Positions 14,160 through 20,798 of a stretch of DNA of 20,798 bases are shown here, in pieces. Both the position numbers and the translations under genes were made by a program. Location: positions 1 through 20,798 of IMG/VR virus record IMGVR_UViG_3300009156_000095. One strand, given 5' to 3'. Positions within the stretch are counted from its first letter, which is position 1, and the number at the start of each line of letters is the position of its first letter. Source of the stretch: a virus. The notes beneath the pieces are model-generated. The model saw only the letters and a program-made list of their open reading frames with translations, made no database searches and was not told the DNA's origin.

Positions 14160-15128
14160 TCAGGTGCCGTTTGCGGTGAGCCGCCCCTGCATCGACCTGT
14201 TCGACAAGGTCAAGGCGCCCATGAACGCGATGTGTCGGGTGATCGCATCCATATCCGGCGACTGCTCGGGCAGATCGAGCTGCTCGAAATTCCGGCCGCT
14301 ATAGACCTCGAACTTGAGATATTTCGTGTTCAAGAAATAAGCGCCGGTCAGGCCGGTTGCGGCACCGTCGAAGACGATGGCCGCCTGCTTGTATTTCAGG
14401 GTTTCGAAGCCGAGCGCGCCGAGCTTGGGGTCGGCATAACGCTGGTTCTCCTGCAACCCGGACTCGTAGGTCGAGTAGATCTCGGCGTCGGCCGCGATCA
14501 GGTCGGGGTGCTCGGTGCCCCGGATGAGTTTCATCCACAAGGCGTTCATGCCGGCCTTGAGGGCCGGGTACTGCAGGCCGGTGGCGCGGGTGACGACCTG
14601 GAACTGATTCATCCAGAACGGCCACTGAGCCGGCGGGGTTGGGCCGGCGACAATGCCGCCGACGGTGCCGAGGCCATCGACGGTAACCATGGCCTTGAGG
14701 CCGGCAAAGCTTTTGGCCACGGTGCCGTCGCCATAGACCGCCTTGGTGATGTTGTTGTTCATCGTCACCTGGGCGTTGTCGACCTTGCCCTCCAAGAGGG
14801 AGAGCACCCGTTCCTTGCCACGGTTCTTGGCCAGGTCGGGACCGGAAAGCGTGATCGAGGCGACCGCATTGGCCGGCGCATAGTCGGCCTCCGAGATCGT
14901 CTCCTTGACCGCTCTGCTGAGCAGCTCGGTGCCGGCGTACCAGGCAAAGGTTTCCTCGGCATAGGTGAGCGGGCAGGCGATTGCCTTGCCGCCATCGATG
15001 ACGCGAATGCGATTGCCCTGCTTCAGCAGCGCCGTGATGGCGTTGCTGTTACTGACGTTGTCGGCGAATTCCTTGTGGTAGTTGTTGAGTGTCGTGGTCA
15101 CCAGCTGGGTGACGGTGGGTTCAGCCAT
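14160..15128 (-). CDS. Major capsid protein
   Basis: This 322-residue protein has the usual size for a podovirus capsid protein of HK97-like fold. An N-terminal helix contains T-L-N-N-Y-H-K-E-F-A-D-N-V. The central part has G-G-K-A-I-A-C-P-L-T-Y and A-S-I-T-L-S-G-P-D-L-A-K-N. The C-terminal domain has the run D-P-K-L-G-A-L-G-F-E-T-L-K-Y-K-Q-A and Y-F-L-N-T-K-Y-L-K-F-E-V. It follows the scaffold gene by 15 nt, and AGGGG is near the ATG. The stem-loop downstream fits a highly expressed gene. The family name is by overall pattern. No cleavable prodomain is apparent. Confidence 0.88.
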   Translation of the reverse strand: MAEPTVTQLVTTTLNNYHKEFADNVSNSNAITALLKQGNRIRVIDGGKAIACPLTYAEETFAWYAGTELLSRAVKETISEADYAPANAVASITLSGPDLAKNRGKERVLSLLEGKVDNAQVTMNNNITKAVYGDGTVAKSFAGLKAMVTVDGLGTVGGIVAGPTPPAQWPFWMNQFQVVTRATGLQYPALKAGMNALWMKLIRGTEHPDLIAADAEIYSTYESGLQENQRYADPKLGALGFETLKYKQAAIVFDGAATGLTGAYFLNTKYLKFEVYSGRNFEQLDLPEQSPDMDAITRHIAFMGALTLSNRSMQGRLTANGT

Positions 15129-15143
15129 TGGAGGGCCCCTGGA

Positions 15144-16310
15144 CTAAAGCCCGACCTCGTCAGCAGCCGCCTCCAGAGTTGCACGCAATCCTTTCGGCCC
15201 CTCCGTACCATTGGAAGCTGAGCCGACCCTCGATGTCATGCCTCGCACGTTCGAGCGCGCCGCCTGGCGTGCCCGGTCGTTGCTCTGGCGCTGCTGCAGC
15301 GACTGCTGCTGCTGCTGCACCAGGCGAGCGCGGATCGATGGAGTGCGCCAGCGCGCTTCCTCGTAGGCTTGCCGGATGTCGAGATTCGGATTGAGCCGAT
15401 ACATCTCGATCAGGGCCGGCAGGCACTCGTCGAAATCCGGCCGCAGCGGGTTTCCCTGCTGGTCCTTCTCGTCGGCGAAGCTGTCTACCCCCCATCGGGA
15501 AACCTTGAGAGCCTCGGCCTGGGCCTGTTGAGCCTGGCCTTGTTGCATGCGCTGGATCTCCGCGCGGAGAGCCTGCGTCTCTGAAAACGTTCTGCCGAGC
15601 GTGTCGGCGAAGTGGCGGATCGCCGGATCCTTCAAATCCTCTTCGGACAGAGGGCCCGACGGGCTCTGACCAGGCATTGCTGGGTTCACCAGGCCCATGC
15701 GATCGGCCAATTCCCCGAGCAGCTGCTGCCTCACCCTAGGATCGGGCGACATCGCCCGGTGGTGAAAGCTGGCCCACTGCTCGATCGCCTGGAGCGGGGC
15801 TAGCCCTTGCTGCTGCAACGATCCCGAAATGACGGGGTCGGAGAAAATCGGGCCGAGCGCCTGAGCGAACTGAACTGCTCCATGCGCGGCCTGCACCCGG
15901 CTCTGGTAATCGCGCTCCATGTCCGTGTGCCGCCGGACGAGAAACTCTTGCCCCTCGGGCGGCAGCTTGGCGAATAGCTCGCGATCCTGAGCACTCCAGT
16001 GCTGCGGTGCCTGATTGCTCCCTCGGGCTGGATCAGGTGGCGGCTGCTGCGGTGCTGAATCTTCGTCGGGGCTGGGAGGTTCGTCGCCCTCTGCTTCACC
16101 CGGCTGGCCGTCTTTCGACACCCAGCGCCCGCGTTTGTCGCGCGTACGTCCTTGGTCGTCAACGATTAGCTCGGGGGAACTGTCGTCCTGCCCGTCATCA
16201 TCGGGCGCATCCTCGACCACCTCCTGCCAGGCGGCCTCGGCCACGTCTCTCAAGCTGGATGAGCGGTCAGTCTCCTGGCTCGCCCCATTGTTCGGATCGC
16301 TGTCGGGCAT
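15144..16310 (-). CDS. Capsid scaffolding protein (probable)
   Basis: From ATG 16310 the protein has 388 residues. The N-terminal third is very acidic and Pro-rich, with D-D-D-G-Q-D-D and E-A-E-G-D-E-P-P-S-P-D-E-D. The middle is helical. The C-terminus (about 330-388) has a Gln run and basic residues, as scaffolds use to bind the capsid shell. I prefer this start to the longer one at 16385. The extra residues are Arg-rich and lie in another frame of the upstream gene, whereas M-P-D-S-D-P starts an acidic segment. The gene overlaps the preceding 94-codon gene by 44 nt and has only a weak GAGCGAG upstream. Position immediately before the capsid gene supports the call. Confidence 0.75.
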   Translation of the reverse strand: MPDSDPNNGASQETDRSSSLRDVAEAAWQEVVEDAPDDDGQDDSSPELIVDDQGRTRDKRGRWVSKDGQPGEAEGDEPPSPDEDSAPQQPPPDPARGSNQAPQHWSAQDRELFAKLPPEGQEFLVRRHTDMERDYQSRVQAAHGAVQFAQALGPIFSDPVISGSLQQQGLAPLQAIEQWASFHHRAMSPDPRVRQQLLGELADRMGLVNPAMPGQSPSGPLSEEDLKDPAIRHFADTLGRTFSETQALRAEIQRMQQGQAQQAQAEALKVSRWGVDSFADEKDQQGNPLRPDFDECLPALIEMYRLNPNLDIRQAYEEARWRTPSIRARLVQQQQQSLQQRQSNDRARQAARSNVRGMTSRVGSASNGTEGPKGLRATLEAAADEVGL

Positions 16311-16551
16311 TGTCTCGCTCTCGTTTCTCGAACGGCGCGCGCGGCAAATCGCGCGGATCGACTGCCCCACAGTCGGCCATGTCACGGTCCCGGCTGCGCC
16401 AGGAACTGACCTCTTTGCCCGTCACCGGGCTTTCGAATGCGTCGAAGCGCGGCGAAAGCATCGGCGTTGGAAACGTCGACGCCCTCGCCGCTACGCCGGG
16501 CCCCTCGATTGGCTTAGGAACCAGGGCCCCGTCGCGATAGACGTAGATCAT
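16267..16551 (-). CDS. Small conserved-looking phage protein, 94 residues
   Basis: This small protein begins M-I-Y-V-Y-R-D-G-A-L-V-P-K. It has a Pro/Ser-rich middle (F-P-T-P-M-L-S-P-R-F), then D-A-F-E-S-P-V-T-G-K-E-V-S-S-W and R-D-M-A-D-C-G-A-V-D-P-R-D. The C-terminus is charged and Arg/Glu-rich. Its ATG overlaps the previous stop by 4 nt (ATGA), and its end overlaps the scaffold start by 44 nt. It resembles small proteins that often sit just before the scaffold in related phages (from memory). It has no zinc-binding Cys cluster, and its function is unknown. Confidence 0.72.
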   Translation of the reverse strand: MIYVYRDGALVPKPIEGPGVAARASTFPTPMLSPRFDAFESPVTGKEVSSWRSRDRDMADCGAVDPRDLPRAPFEKRERDNARQRSEQWGEPGD

Positions 16552-16958
16552 GCGACCGGCGCTCCGCCGGCCTTCAGGCCACCGGCTCGGAGGTTCTCGA
16601 CATCCTGGCGGATGCGGTTGGCCTCCTCGACCTGTTCCTGCTTGGTATGCGCCTGGTCGAGCACCGCCTGGCGGGCTTCGTCGGGCGGCGGCGGGCTGCC
16701 CTCGGGATAGGGCTCATTCATGGCGACATCGACAACCGGCTCAACCATCTCGACCCCCAGCAGCGCGGCTTTTTCTTCCTGCGTTTTCGGCGTGTAATCA
16801 TGATTGCTGTTGGTCACGCCATCCGGGTTGTCGGTCGGGTGATCGCCCTCGACCCAGACATCGGGCGGCGGCGCCCCTTCGGCCGGGGCATTGGCCGGGT
16901 CATTCGGGTCATAGACCCATCCCAATTTCGGGTCGGCGGTGGGAGTGTCAGCCATCAT
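16548..16958 (-). CDS. Acidic Pro-rich head-region protein, 136 residues
   Basis: This is an acidic protein with low complexity. Features are G-W-V-Y-D-P-N-D-P (13-21), P-P-P-D-V-W-V-E-G-D (30-39) and a motif N-E-P-Y-P-E-G (81-87) shared in form with two upstream proteins. A helix D-Q-A-H-T-K-Q-E-Q-V-E-E-A-N follows (101-114). Two ATG codons stand in tandem (16958 and 16955), and AGGA lies upstream. The first overlaps the stop of the preceding gene. Its end overlaps the next start in ATGA. It is a probable minor head or decoration protein, judged by order only. Confidence 0.7.
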   Translation of the reverse strand: MMADTPTADPKLGWVYDPNDPANAPAEGAPPPDVWVEGDHPTDNPDGVTNSNHDYTPKTQEEKAALLGVEMVEPVVDVAMNEPYPEGSPPPPDEARQAVLDQAHTKQEQVEEANRIRQDVENLRAGGLKAGGAPVA

Positions 16959-17365
16959 GGTGTTCCTGGGACAATGTAATCGGAGCGGCGGAAGGCGGCC
17001 GGCGTCTCGGTGGTGTCGACCGACGGATACCGTTCATGCGGCTCGATCGCGCCTCGGGTGCCGTGATAGCTCTTGGTCACGTCGACCGCCATGGTGGTGC
17101 CGATCGCCGCCGCCTTCTCGGCTTGGGTCGTCCAGCCCTGACCGCTCGAAGCGGTAGTCGAGGCGATGGTGCCGACCTCGCCGTCATTGCCGGCGGCCGC
17201 GCCCTGGTTGGCGACCCCGCCCGAGAACGCCACCGCCGGCACATAGGCGGGCGTCGACGGGGCGATCGCCCCGGGGAAGCGGTGCCAGTTTTTCGGCGCG
17301 ATGTCGTTCAGCTTGAGCGTGGCGATCGGCGTGTCGCCGGCCCGGTTCAGATCGAATTGAGCCAT
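16955..17365 (-). CDS. Head-region protein, 136 residues, unknown
   Basis: This protein begins M-A-Q-F-D-L-N-R-A-G and has P-K-N-W-H-R-F-P-G-A-I-A-P (24-36). A Gly/Ala/Ser/Thr-rich middle resembles repetitive surface-exposed regions. The C-terminus is charged, with S-Y-H-G-T-R-G-A-I-E-P and A-A-F-R-R-S-D-Y. AAGGAGG precedes the ATG at ideal spacing, and its end overlaps the next gene. It is one of five small genes between portal and scaffold, so a decoration or structural role is plausible, but no family is recognised. Confidence 0.72.
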   Translation of the reverse strand: MAQFDLNRAGDTPIATLKLNDIAPKNWHRFPGAIAPSTPAYVPAVAFSGGVANQGAAAGNDGEVGTIASTTASSGQGWTTQAEKAAAIGTTMAVDVTKSYHGTRGAIEPHERYPSVDTTETPAAFRRSDYIVPGTP

Positions 17366-17375
17366 CGGTCCCTCC

Positions 17376-17927
17376 TTACGTCACGGTGAACGGCACGGCA
17401 TTCGACACCACCCCGTCGGTGTCGACGGAGATCTGCACGGTGCCGGCGAGGAGCTGGCCGGGCACGGTGCAGTCGAGCTGGGTGTCGGACACATAGGTGG
17501 TCAGGAACGCGCTGCCGTCCTGCATCGCGGTCGAGCTGGCGGCGAAGCCGGTGCCGGTGATCGTCGCCGGGGTGGTCGTGTTCGAGGCGCCCGTGTTGGG
17601 GGTGATGTCGGTGATCGTCGGCGCCCCCGGCCCCGGCGGATCCGGGGTGGCCGTCGGATAGGGCTCCTTGGGCAGCAGCGGCAGGCCGCCGCCGACAGTG
17701 TTGTCGGTCGGCGCCTCTGGATCGTCCGGGGCGCCGGTCGCGGTCGTGCCGGGCGGCCAGGCGGTTTGCTGGGCGATCCTGGCATAGGTGTCATCGAGCT
17801 GGGTGTAGCCTTCCGGCGGCCCGAGCGGATTGTGGTCTGGCTCGTCGGTGGCCGACACCTGCGTCCTGGCCTCGTCGCGAGGCAGCGGAAACACCAGGGC
17901 GCCGACGATCTGGGGGTCACTCATCAT
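17376..17927 (-). CDS. IPT/TIG-like Ig-fold head-region protein
   Basis: This 183-residue protein has a Pro/Asp-rich N-terminal part (1-100) with K-E-P-Y-P-T-A-T-P (87-95). A C-terminal domain (104-183) fits the IPT/TIG Ig-like pattern: I-T-D-I-T-P-N, A-T-I-T-G-T-G-F (121-128), V-S-D-T-Q-L-D-C-T-V-P, and an ending V-S-N-A-V-P-F-T-V-T. Such domains are common as decoration modules on phage capsids and tails. The first ATG at 17927 overlaps the 210-codon ORF stop by 4 nt (ATGA), and a second ATG lies directly after it. A role in head decoration is inferred from domain and position. Confidence 0.75.
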   Translation of the reverse strand: MMSDPQIVGALVFPLPRDEARTQVSATDEPDHNPLGPPEGYTQLDDTYARIAQQTAWPPGTTATGAPDDPEAPTDNTVGGGLPLLPKEPYPTATPDPPGPGAPTITDITPNTGASNTTTPATITGTGFAASSTAMQDGSAFLTTYVSDTQLDCTVPGQLLAGTVQISVDTDGVVSNAVPFTVT

Positions 17928-18556
17928 CGCTGCCTTTCACCGGCTTGCCGTCGTCTTTGCCAGTCATCTCGGTGTTCCCCTCTGGCTCGCTCCAGGCCTT
18001 CAAGCCCGATCGGCCGAGGATCCGCATTGTCTTCCGGCCGCTTCGGCTCATGGCCATGCGCCTGGCGATAACCCCAATTCGGATCTTGCGGGTTGCCGGT
18101 CGGGTAAGGATCGCGCGGGCCGATGCCGTGCTCCTCGATCGGGACCACCCCGGTGTTTTCGACCCGGGTGCGAAAGTCGTCGGTGAGGTGCTCACCCTCC
18201 TTGAGCGGCTCGCGGTTCGGCTCGGGGATCTGCTGCTTGACCGGCGCGCCGGCATTGGCGGCGGTGGCCAGATCCTGCGTCGACACATCGGAGCTGCCCT
18301 GCACCGGGAAATTGGCGTTGGCGGTGCCGCCCTGCTGATCGGCCAGATTGATGTGATCGGATTCGACATCGCCCTTGACCGCCCAGACTTCGCTGGCGTC
18401 CTCGACCTCGGCCTCGATCTGGCCCTGGTCGTTGATGGTGAACGGAACTGATTTGCCGTCCACGAATAGCTCGGTGGTGGTCCGGGTGAAGCCGGAGCCA
18501 AAGACGGTCAGCGTGCCGTCCTGCAGCTCGGCGGAATCAACTTGCACGTCAGCCAT
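17924..18556 (-). CDS. Head-region protein with N-terminal Ig-like domain
   Basis: The 210-codon ORF has AAGGAG before its ATG. Residues about 8-60 look like a small Ig/TIG-type domain (T-L-T-V-F-G-S-G-F, then F-V-D-G-K-S-V-P-F). The rest is acidic and Pro-rich, with D-P-Y-P-T-G-N-P (149-156). From about residue 188 the frame becomes Arg/Gln-rich with poor third-base G+C. The +1 frame in the same place reads K-A-W-S-E-P-E-G-N-T-E-M-T-G-K-D-D-G-K, with high third-base G+C, and ends at TGA 17917. So the true C-terminus may come from a frameshift or assembly error. Alternatively, a separate 16-codon ORF may start at 17967 (ATG, with GAGGGG upstream). I keep the ORF as read because its TGA gives a clean ATGA overlap with the next gene. 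Confidence 0.65.
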   Translation of the reverse strand: MADVQVDSAELQDGTLTVFGSGFTRTTTELFVDGKSVPFTINDQGQIEAEVEDASEVWAVKGDVESDHINLADQQGGTANANFPVQGSSDVSTQDLATAANAGAPVKQQIPEPNREPLKEGEHLTDDFRTRVENTGVVPIEEHGIGPRDPYPTGNPQDPNWGYRQAHGHEPKRPEDNADPRPIGLEGLERARGEHRDDWQRRRQAGERQR

Positions 18557-18580
18557 CTGGCTCTCTCCTTGAGTTGGGGC

Positions 18581-18665
18581 GGGGGCAGCGCCGGATTGGA
18601 CAACGACGCTGCCCCCTATTGCCGGCAGGGCATCTTCTTTGTGGGGCTCAGAGGATCGCCGGCAA
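18581..18665 (-). promoter_or_regulatory. Two stem-loops in a 120-nt intercistronic spacer
   Basis: Between the 46-codon gene and the 210-codon gene lie two inverted repeats. TTGCCGGC (18619-18626) pairs with GCCGGCAA (18658-18665), an 8-bp stem with a 31-nt loop. GGGGGCAGCG (18581-18590) pairs with CGCTGCCCCC (18607-18616), a 10-bp stem with a 16-nt loop. Neither is followed by a U-tract on the minus strand, so intrinsic termination is doubtful. They may be an mRNA-processing or stabilising element. Confidence 0.5.
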
Positions 18666-18676
18666 CGCTTGGAACA

Positions 18677-18817
18677 CTAACGCTGGCCGCCCTGGCCGGG
18701 CTTGTTCTGGCCGCCCTGGTCGCTCTCGCCAGGCTTCTGGCCGGGCTTCTGCTGGCCACCCTGGCCGCCGCCCTGCTGGCCGCCGCCCTGGCCGCCCTGC
18801 GTGTTCTGGTTTGACAT
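18677..18817 (-). CDS. Small Gly/Gln-rich peptide, 46 residues
   Basis: A short ORF with ATG at 18817, TAG at 18679-18677 and AAGGAG seven nucleotides upstream. The product is 46 residues, almost wholly Gly, Gln, Lys and Pro: a run of G-G-Q and G-G-G-Q units followed by K-P-G-Q-K-P-G and N-K-P-G-Q-G. It has no hydrophobic core, so it is probably disordered. The clean Shine-Dalgarno and its place directly after the portal gene support a real gene. An accidental open frame in repetitive GC-rich DNA cannot be excluded. No function is known. Confidence 0.62.
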   Translation of the reverse strand: MSNQNTQGGQGGGQQGGGQGGQQKPGQKPGESDQGGQNKPGQGGQR

Positions 18818-18846
18818 GTCAGTCTCCTTGGTTGTCCTCCCGCCCC

Positions 18847-20798
18847 TTAGAACGGCGGCGGTCTTGTACCGTTGCTGCCTCCGCCTGGTGGCGGCCCTGG
18901 TGGGAGCCCACCGCCGGGCGGTGCAGGGCCAGGCGGTGGGCCCGCGCCAGCTCCATTCGCACCCTTCGGGCCAGGCGGAGAACCCACCCCTGGAGGAGGG
19001 GCACCTGGCGGCGGCGGCGGAGCCGGCGGCATCATCGCCTGCATGGCGATCTGCTGCTTCAGGATCTCTTGGAAGTCATTGATCATCTCCGTCACCCCCC
19101 GCGAATAGCGGATTGGGTGTAAAAACATTTTGAGCATTTCGAGCCCAAGCTGCATCACCATGGCCGGCGGCAGGATGCCGGTCATCAGCATCTGCTGGGT
19201 GCCCATCATCACCCCCTGGATCGCCTGCATGGTCTGGGCCATGCCCTCCTGCTCGGCCTGGAGGTCGGGCACGATGGTCGAATCCGTCTCGATGTCGATG
19301 GCGCAAGTTCTGAGAAAATCGGAGCGCAGCACCGCCTCGACCTCGGGCGGCACCTTCTCGCCGGTCATCAGCTCCAGGGTCGCGGCGTCGAAATTCTTGG
19401 CGATCAGCTCGGCCTTGAGCCGCAGCAGATCGCGGACGAAATTGCCGGCGGTCTGCTTGAAATCCTCCATGCGCGACATGCCCATGGAGCCCTTGATGCG
19501 CTGCGCCGTCGCCGTCTCCGAGGCCCGGGTGGCACCGCGCATGATGTCCGAAATCCCCATGATTTCGTAAATGCTTTGCTTGAGCTGCTCCTTGGCGATC
19601 AACAGCTTGTCGAGCGCCGACATCCACTGGTCGATCGGCACCAGCCAGATGTGATTGGCGAGCCCGCCATTGATCATGTCGACGCCGTCGACGGGAATCA
19701 TCTTGCCGTCGCCGGCCGTCAGGATGTCGGCGATCTCGTTCGAGGCCGAGTTATAGGCGCCCCGGATCTTGATCATCTTGGTGACGTGGGAGATGCGGGA
19801 GCTGACCTCGTCCAGGTCGCCGGCCAGCTTGGCATAGAGATCGTAATAGGGCCTGGGGATCCGGGTGTCGGTGGTGCGGATCGCCAGCATCGGCACCGGG
19901 ATCGGGTAGAAGCCATCGAGCTGGTAGCTGTCGGGGTCGACCCTGAGCACGACGCCGGAGGCCTCGCGGATAAACCAGATGATGGTCTTGGTGGTCCGGT
20001 CCCACAGCTCCCAGACCATCGCTTTTTTGATGTGGTCGCCCAAGTTCTTGGCTGATTTCAGCGCCGAGCCGCCGCCGACCGCGTCCTTGGCGGCGCTCTC
20101 CTCGGTCCACTTGAACAGCTCGCCGAGCCGGTTGGCTGATTTCAGCGCCTCGTACTGCTTGGAGCCGGCGAACTCTGTCTCCAGCCCCTCGCGGGTGAAC
20201 AGATGGCGAAAGCCGACCCAGTTCATATCGGCGGCGGCGCGCACCGGATCGACCAGCAGATCCTCCCAATAGACATACTCGTCGCCGACCGATTCCCAGA
20301 TCTTGATGTCCTCGGTCGGCGGCGGTGCGCCAGGCACCCCACCGCCAGGCAGCGGGGTCGTGCCATCGCCGGCCAGCACCGGCTGCTGCTTGAATTCCGG
20401 CGACCAGCGGACGCGGCAGACGCCGCGCCCCGGCAGCAGCGTGTCCTTGATCGCCAGCTTGACCGATTCGTCCGACTGCTCGTCATCGAGCACGATCTCG
20501 AGCGTCTTCTGCATCACCGAGGCGGCGGTATCGATGACCGCCTGCGGCGGCCGGGTGTCGGCCGGCTGCGGCATCGTCGGCATCGGCGGCGCAGGCGCGC
20601 CCGGCAGCGCGCCGAAAGGCGGCGGCGGGCCCGGCGGGGGCGGCGGCGCGCCCAGGCCGGCAGCGAGCGCGTCGGGCGAAACGCCCGCGCTTAGATCGGC
20701 TGCCCCGCCAGGCGGCATGGGAGGAGGTATGACATCCAGCGGAGCGCCCGCGTCTGGGGGAACGACCCCAGGCGGCGGCGGTTGAGGAGGGCCGGGCG
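18847..20798 (-). CDS. Portal protein (5' end beyond the window)
   Basis: The frame is open to the right edge. The ATG at 20718 is internal: upstream codons continue in frame as a Pro-rich stretch (V-V-P-P-D-A-G-A-P-L-D), and no Shine-Dalgarno stands before it. At least 649 residues are visible. Portal hallmarks include D-T-L-L-P-G-R-G-V-C-R-V-R-W near the N-terminal third, Y-V-Y-W-E-D-L-L-V-D-P and N-W-V-G-F-R-H-L-F. The later part has R-A-S-E-T-A-T-A-Q-R-I-K-G, a pattern recurring in podovirus portals. The C-terminal 60 residues are Pro/Gly-rich, as is the N-terminus, so both ends are probably flexible. The portal forms the dodecameric DNA channel at the capsid vertex. Size suggests the P22-like rather than the smaller T7-like class. 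Confidence 0.88.
   Translation of the reverse strand, partial: PGPPQPPPPGVVPPDAGAPLDVIPPPMPPGGAADLSAGVSPDALAAGLGAPPPPPGPPPPFGALPGAPAPPMPTMPQPADTRPPQAVIDTAASVMQKTLEIVLDDEQSDESVKLAIKDTLLPGRGVCRVRWSPEFKQQPVLAGDGTTPLPGGGVPGAPPPTEDIKIWESVGDEYVYWEDLLVDPVRAAADMNWVGFRHLFTREGLETEFAGSKQYEALKSANRLGELFKWTEESAAKDAVGGGSALKSAKNLGDHIKKAMVWELWDRTTKTIIWFIREASGVVLRVDPDSYQLDGFYPIPVPMLAIRTTDTRIPRPYYDLYAKLAGDLDEVSSRISHVTKMIKIRGAYNSASNEIADILTAGDGKMIPVDGVDMINGGLANHIWLVPIDQWMSALDKLLIAKEQLKQSIYEIMGISDIMRGATRASETATAQRIKGSMGMSRMEDFKQTAGNFVRDLLRLKAELIAKNFDAATLELMTGEKVPPEVEAVLRSDFLRTCAIDIETDSTIVPDLQAEQEGMAQTMQAIQGVMMGTQQMLMTGILPPAMVMQLGLEMLKMFLHPIRYSRGVTEMINDFQEILKQQIAMQAMMPPAPPPPPGAPPPGVGSPPGPKGANGAGAGPPPGPAPPGGGLPPGPPPGGGSNGTRPPPF

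Noticed and set aside
15303-15317. Run of five CTG trinucleotides in the scaffold gene
   Set aside because: It simply encodes a short Gln stretch in a helical, Gln-rich C-terminus. It is too short to call a functional repeat.
16311-16385. Longer N-terminus for the scaffold protein
   Set aside because: The extra 25 residues are Arg-rich and lie fully inside another gene. The acidic protein starts naturally at 16310.
523-20785. Long plus-strand open frames under most minus-strand genes
   Set aside because: They are Arg/Leu/Gly-rich antisense shadows, typical of GC-rich DNA, without Shine-Dalgarno sequences or family-like motifs.

Overview
The window reads as the late (structural) half of a short-tailed, podovirus-like bacteriophage or prophage. 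The DNA is GC-rich, with about 63% G+C in a hand-counted coding sample. Almost every credible gene lies on the minus strand, so transcription runs from the right end of the window to the left. No integrase, terminase, replication gene, tRNA, rRNA, CRISPR array or insertion sequence is visible. The gene set (portal, scaffold, major capsid protein, tail-tube proteins, ejection proteins, fibres, and no tape measure or sheath) points to a podovirus morphology. The base composition fits a high-GC proteobacterial host. An alphaproteobacterium is a guess and is not shown by the sequence.

Right part (20798 to about 14160), head genes. A portal protein runs off the right edge. It is followed by a 46-residue Gly/Gln peptide gene and a 120-nt spacer with two stem-loops. 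Next comes a cassette of five small acidic or Pro-rich proteins, two of which carry IPT/TIG-like Ig folds. Then come an acidic scaffold protein and the major capsid protein. A GC-rich stem-loop sits directly after the capsid gene.

Middle part (14044 to 4945), tail and ejection genes. In order these are a coiled-coil protein, a probable head-tail adaptor, a beta-propeller-like tail nozzle/stabilisation protein, a GNAT-like acetyltransferase, two Gln/Ala-rich virion proteins, a virion lysozyme with a Gly/Ser linker, and three probable ejection (internal) proteins. The last of these carries a domain resembling those of phage polyvalent/ejected proteins. Many stop and start codons overlap (ATGA, TGATG, GTGA), so translation is probably coupled along the operon.

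Left part (4673 to 578), adsorption apparatus. A fibre with a virion-anchor N-terminus is followed by a second fibre-like protein, a 61-residue protein and two collagen-like fibre proteins. A 20 to 24-residue Trp-rich module recurs five times across four of these proteins. The two collagen-like genes share one reading frame and are separated only by an amber codon and one further codon. A 356-nt AT-richer gap follows, then the start of a lipoprotein gene that leaves the window on the left.

The least explained parts are the opposite-strand coding-like ORF at 4749-4970, the frame change at the end of the 210-codon ORF (about 17917-17997), the amber-separated collagen pair, and the 443-residue putative ejected protein.
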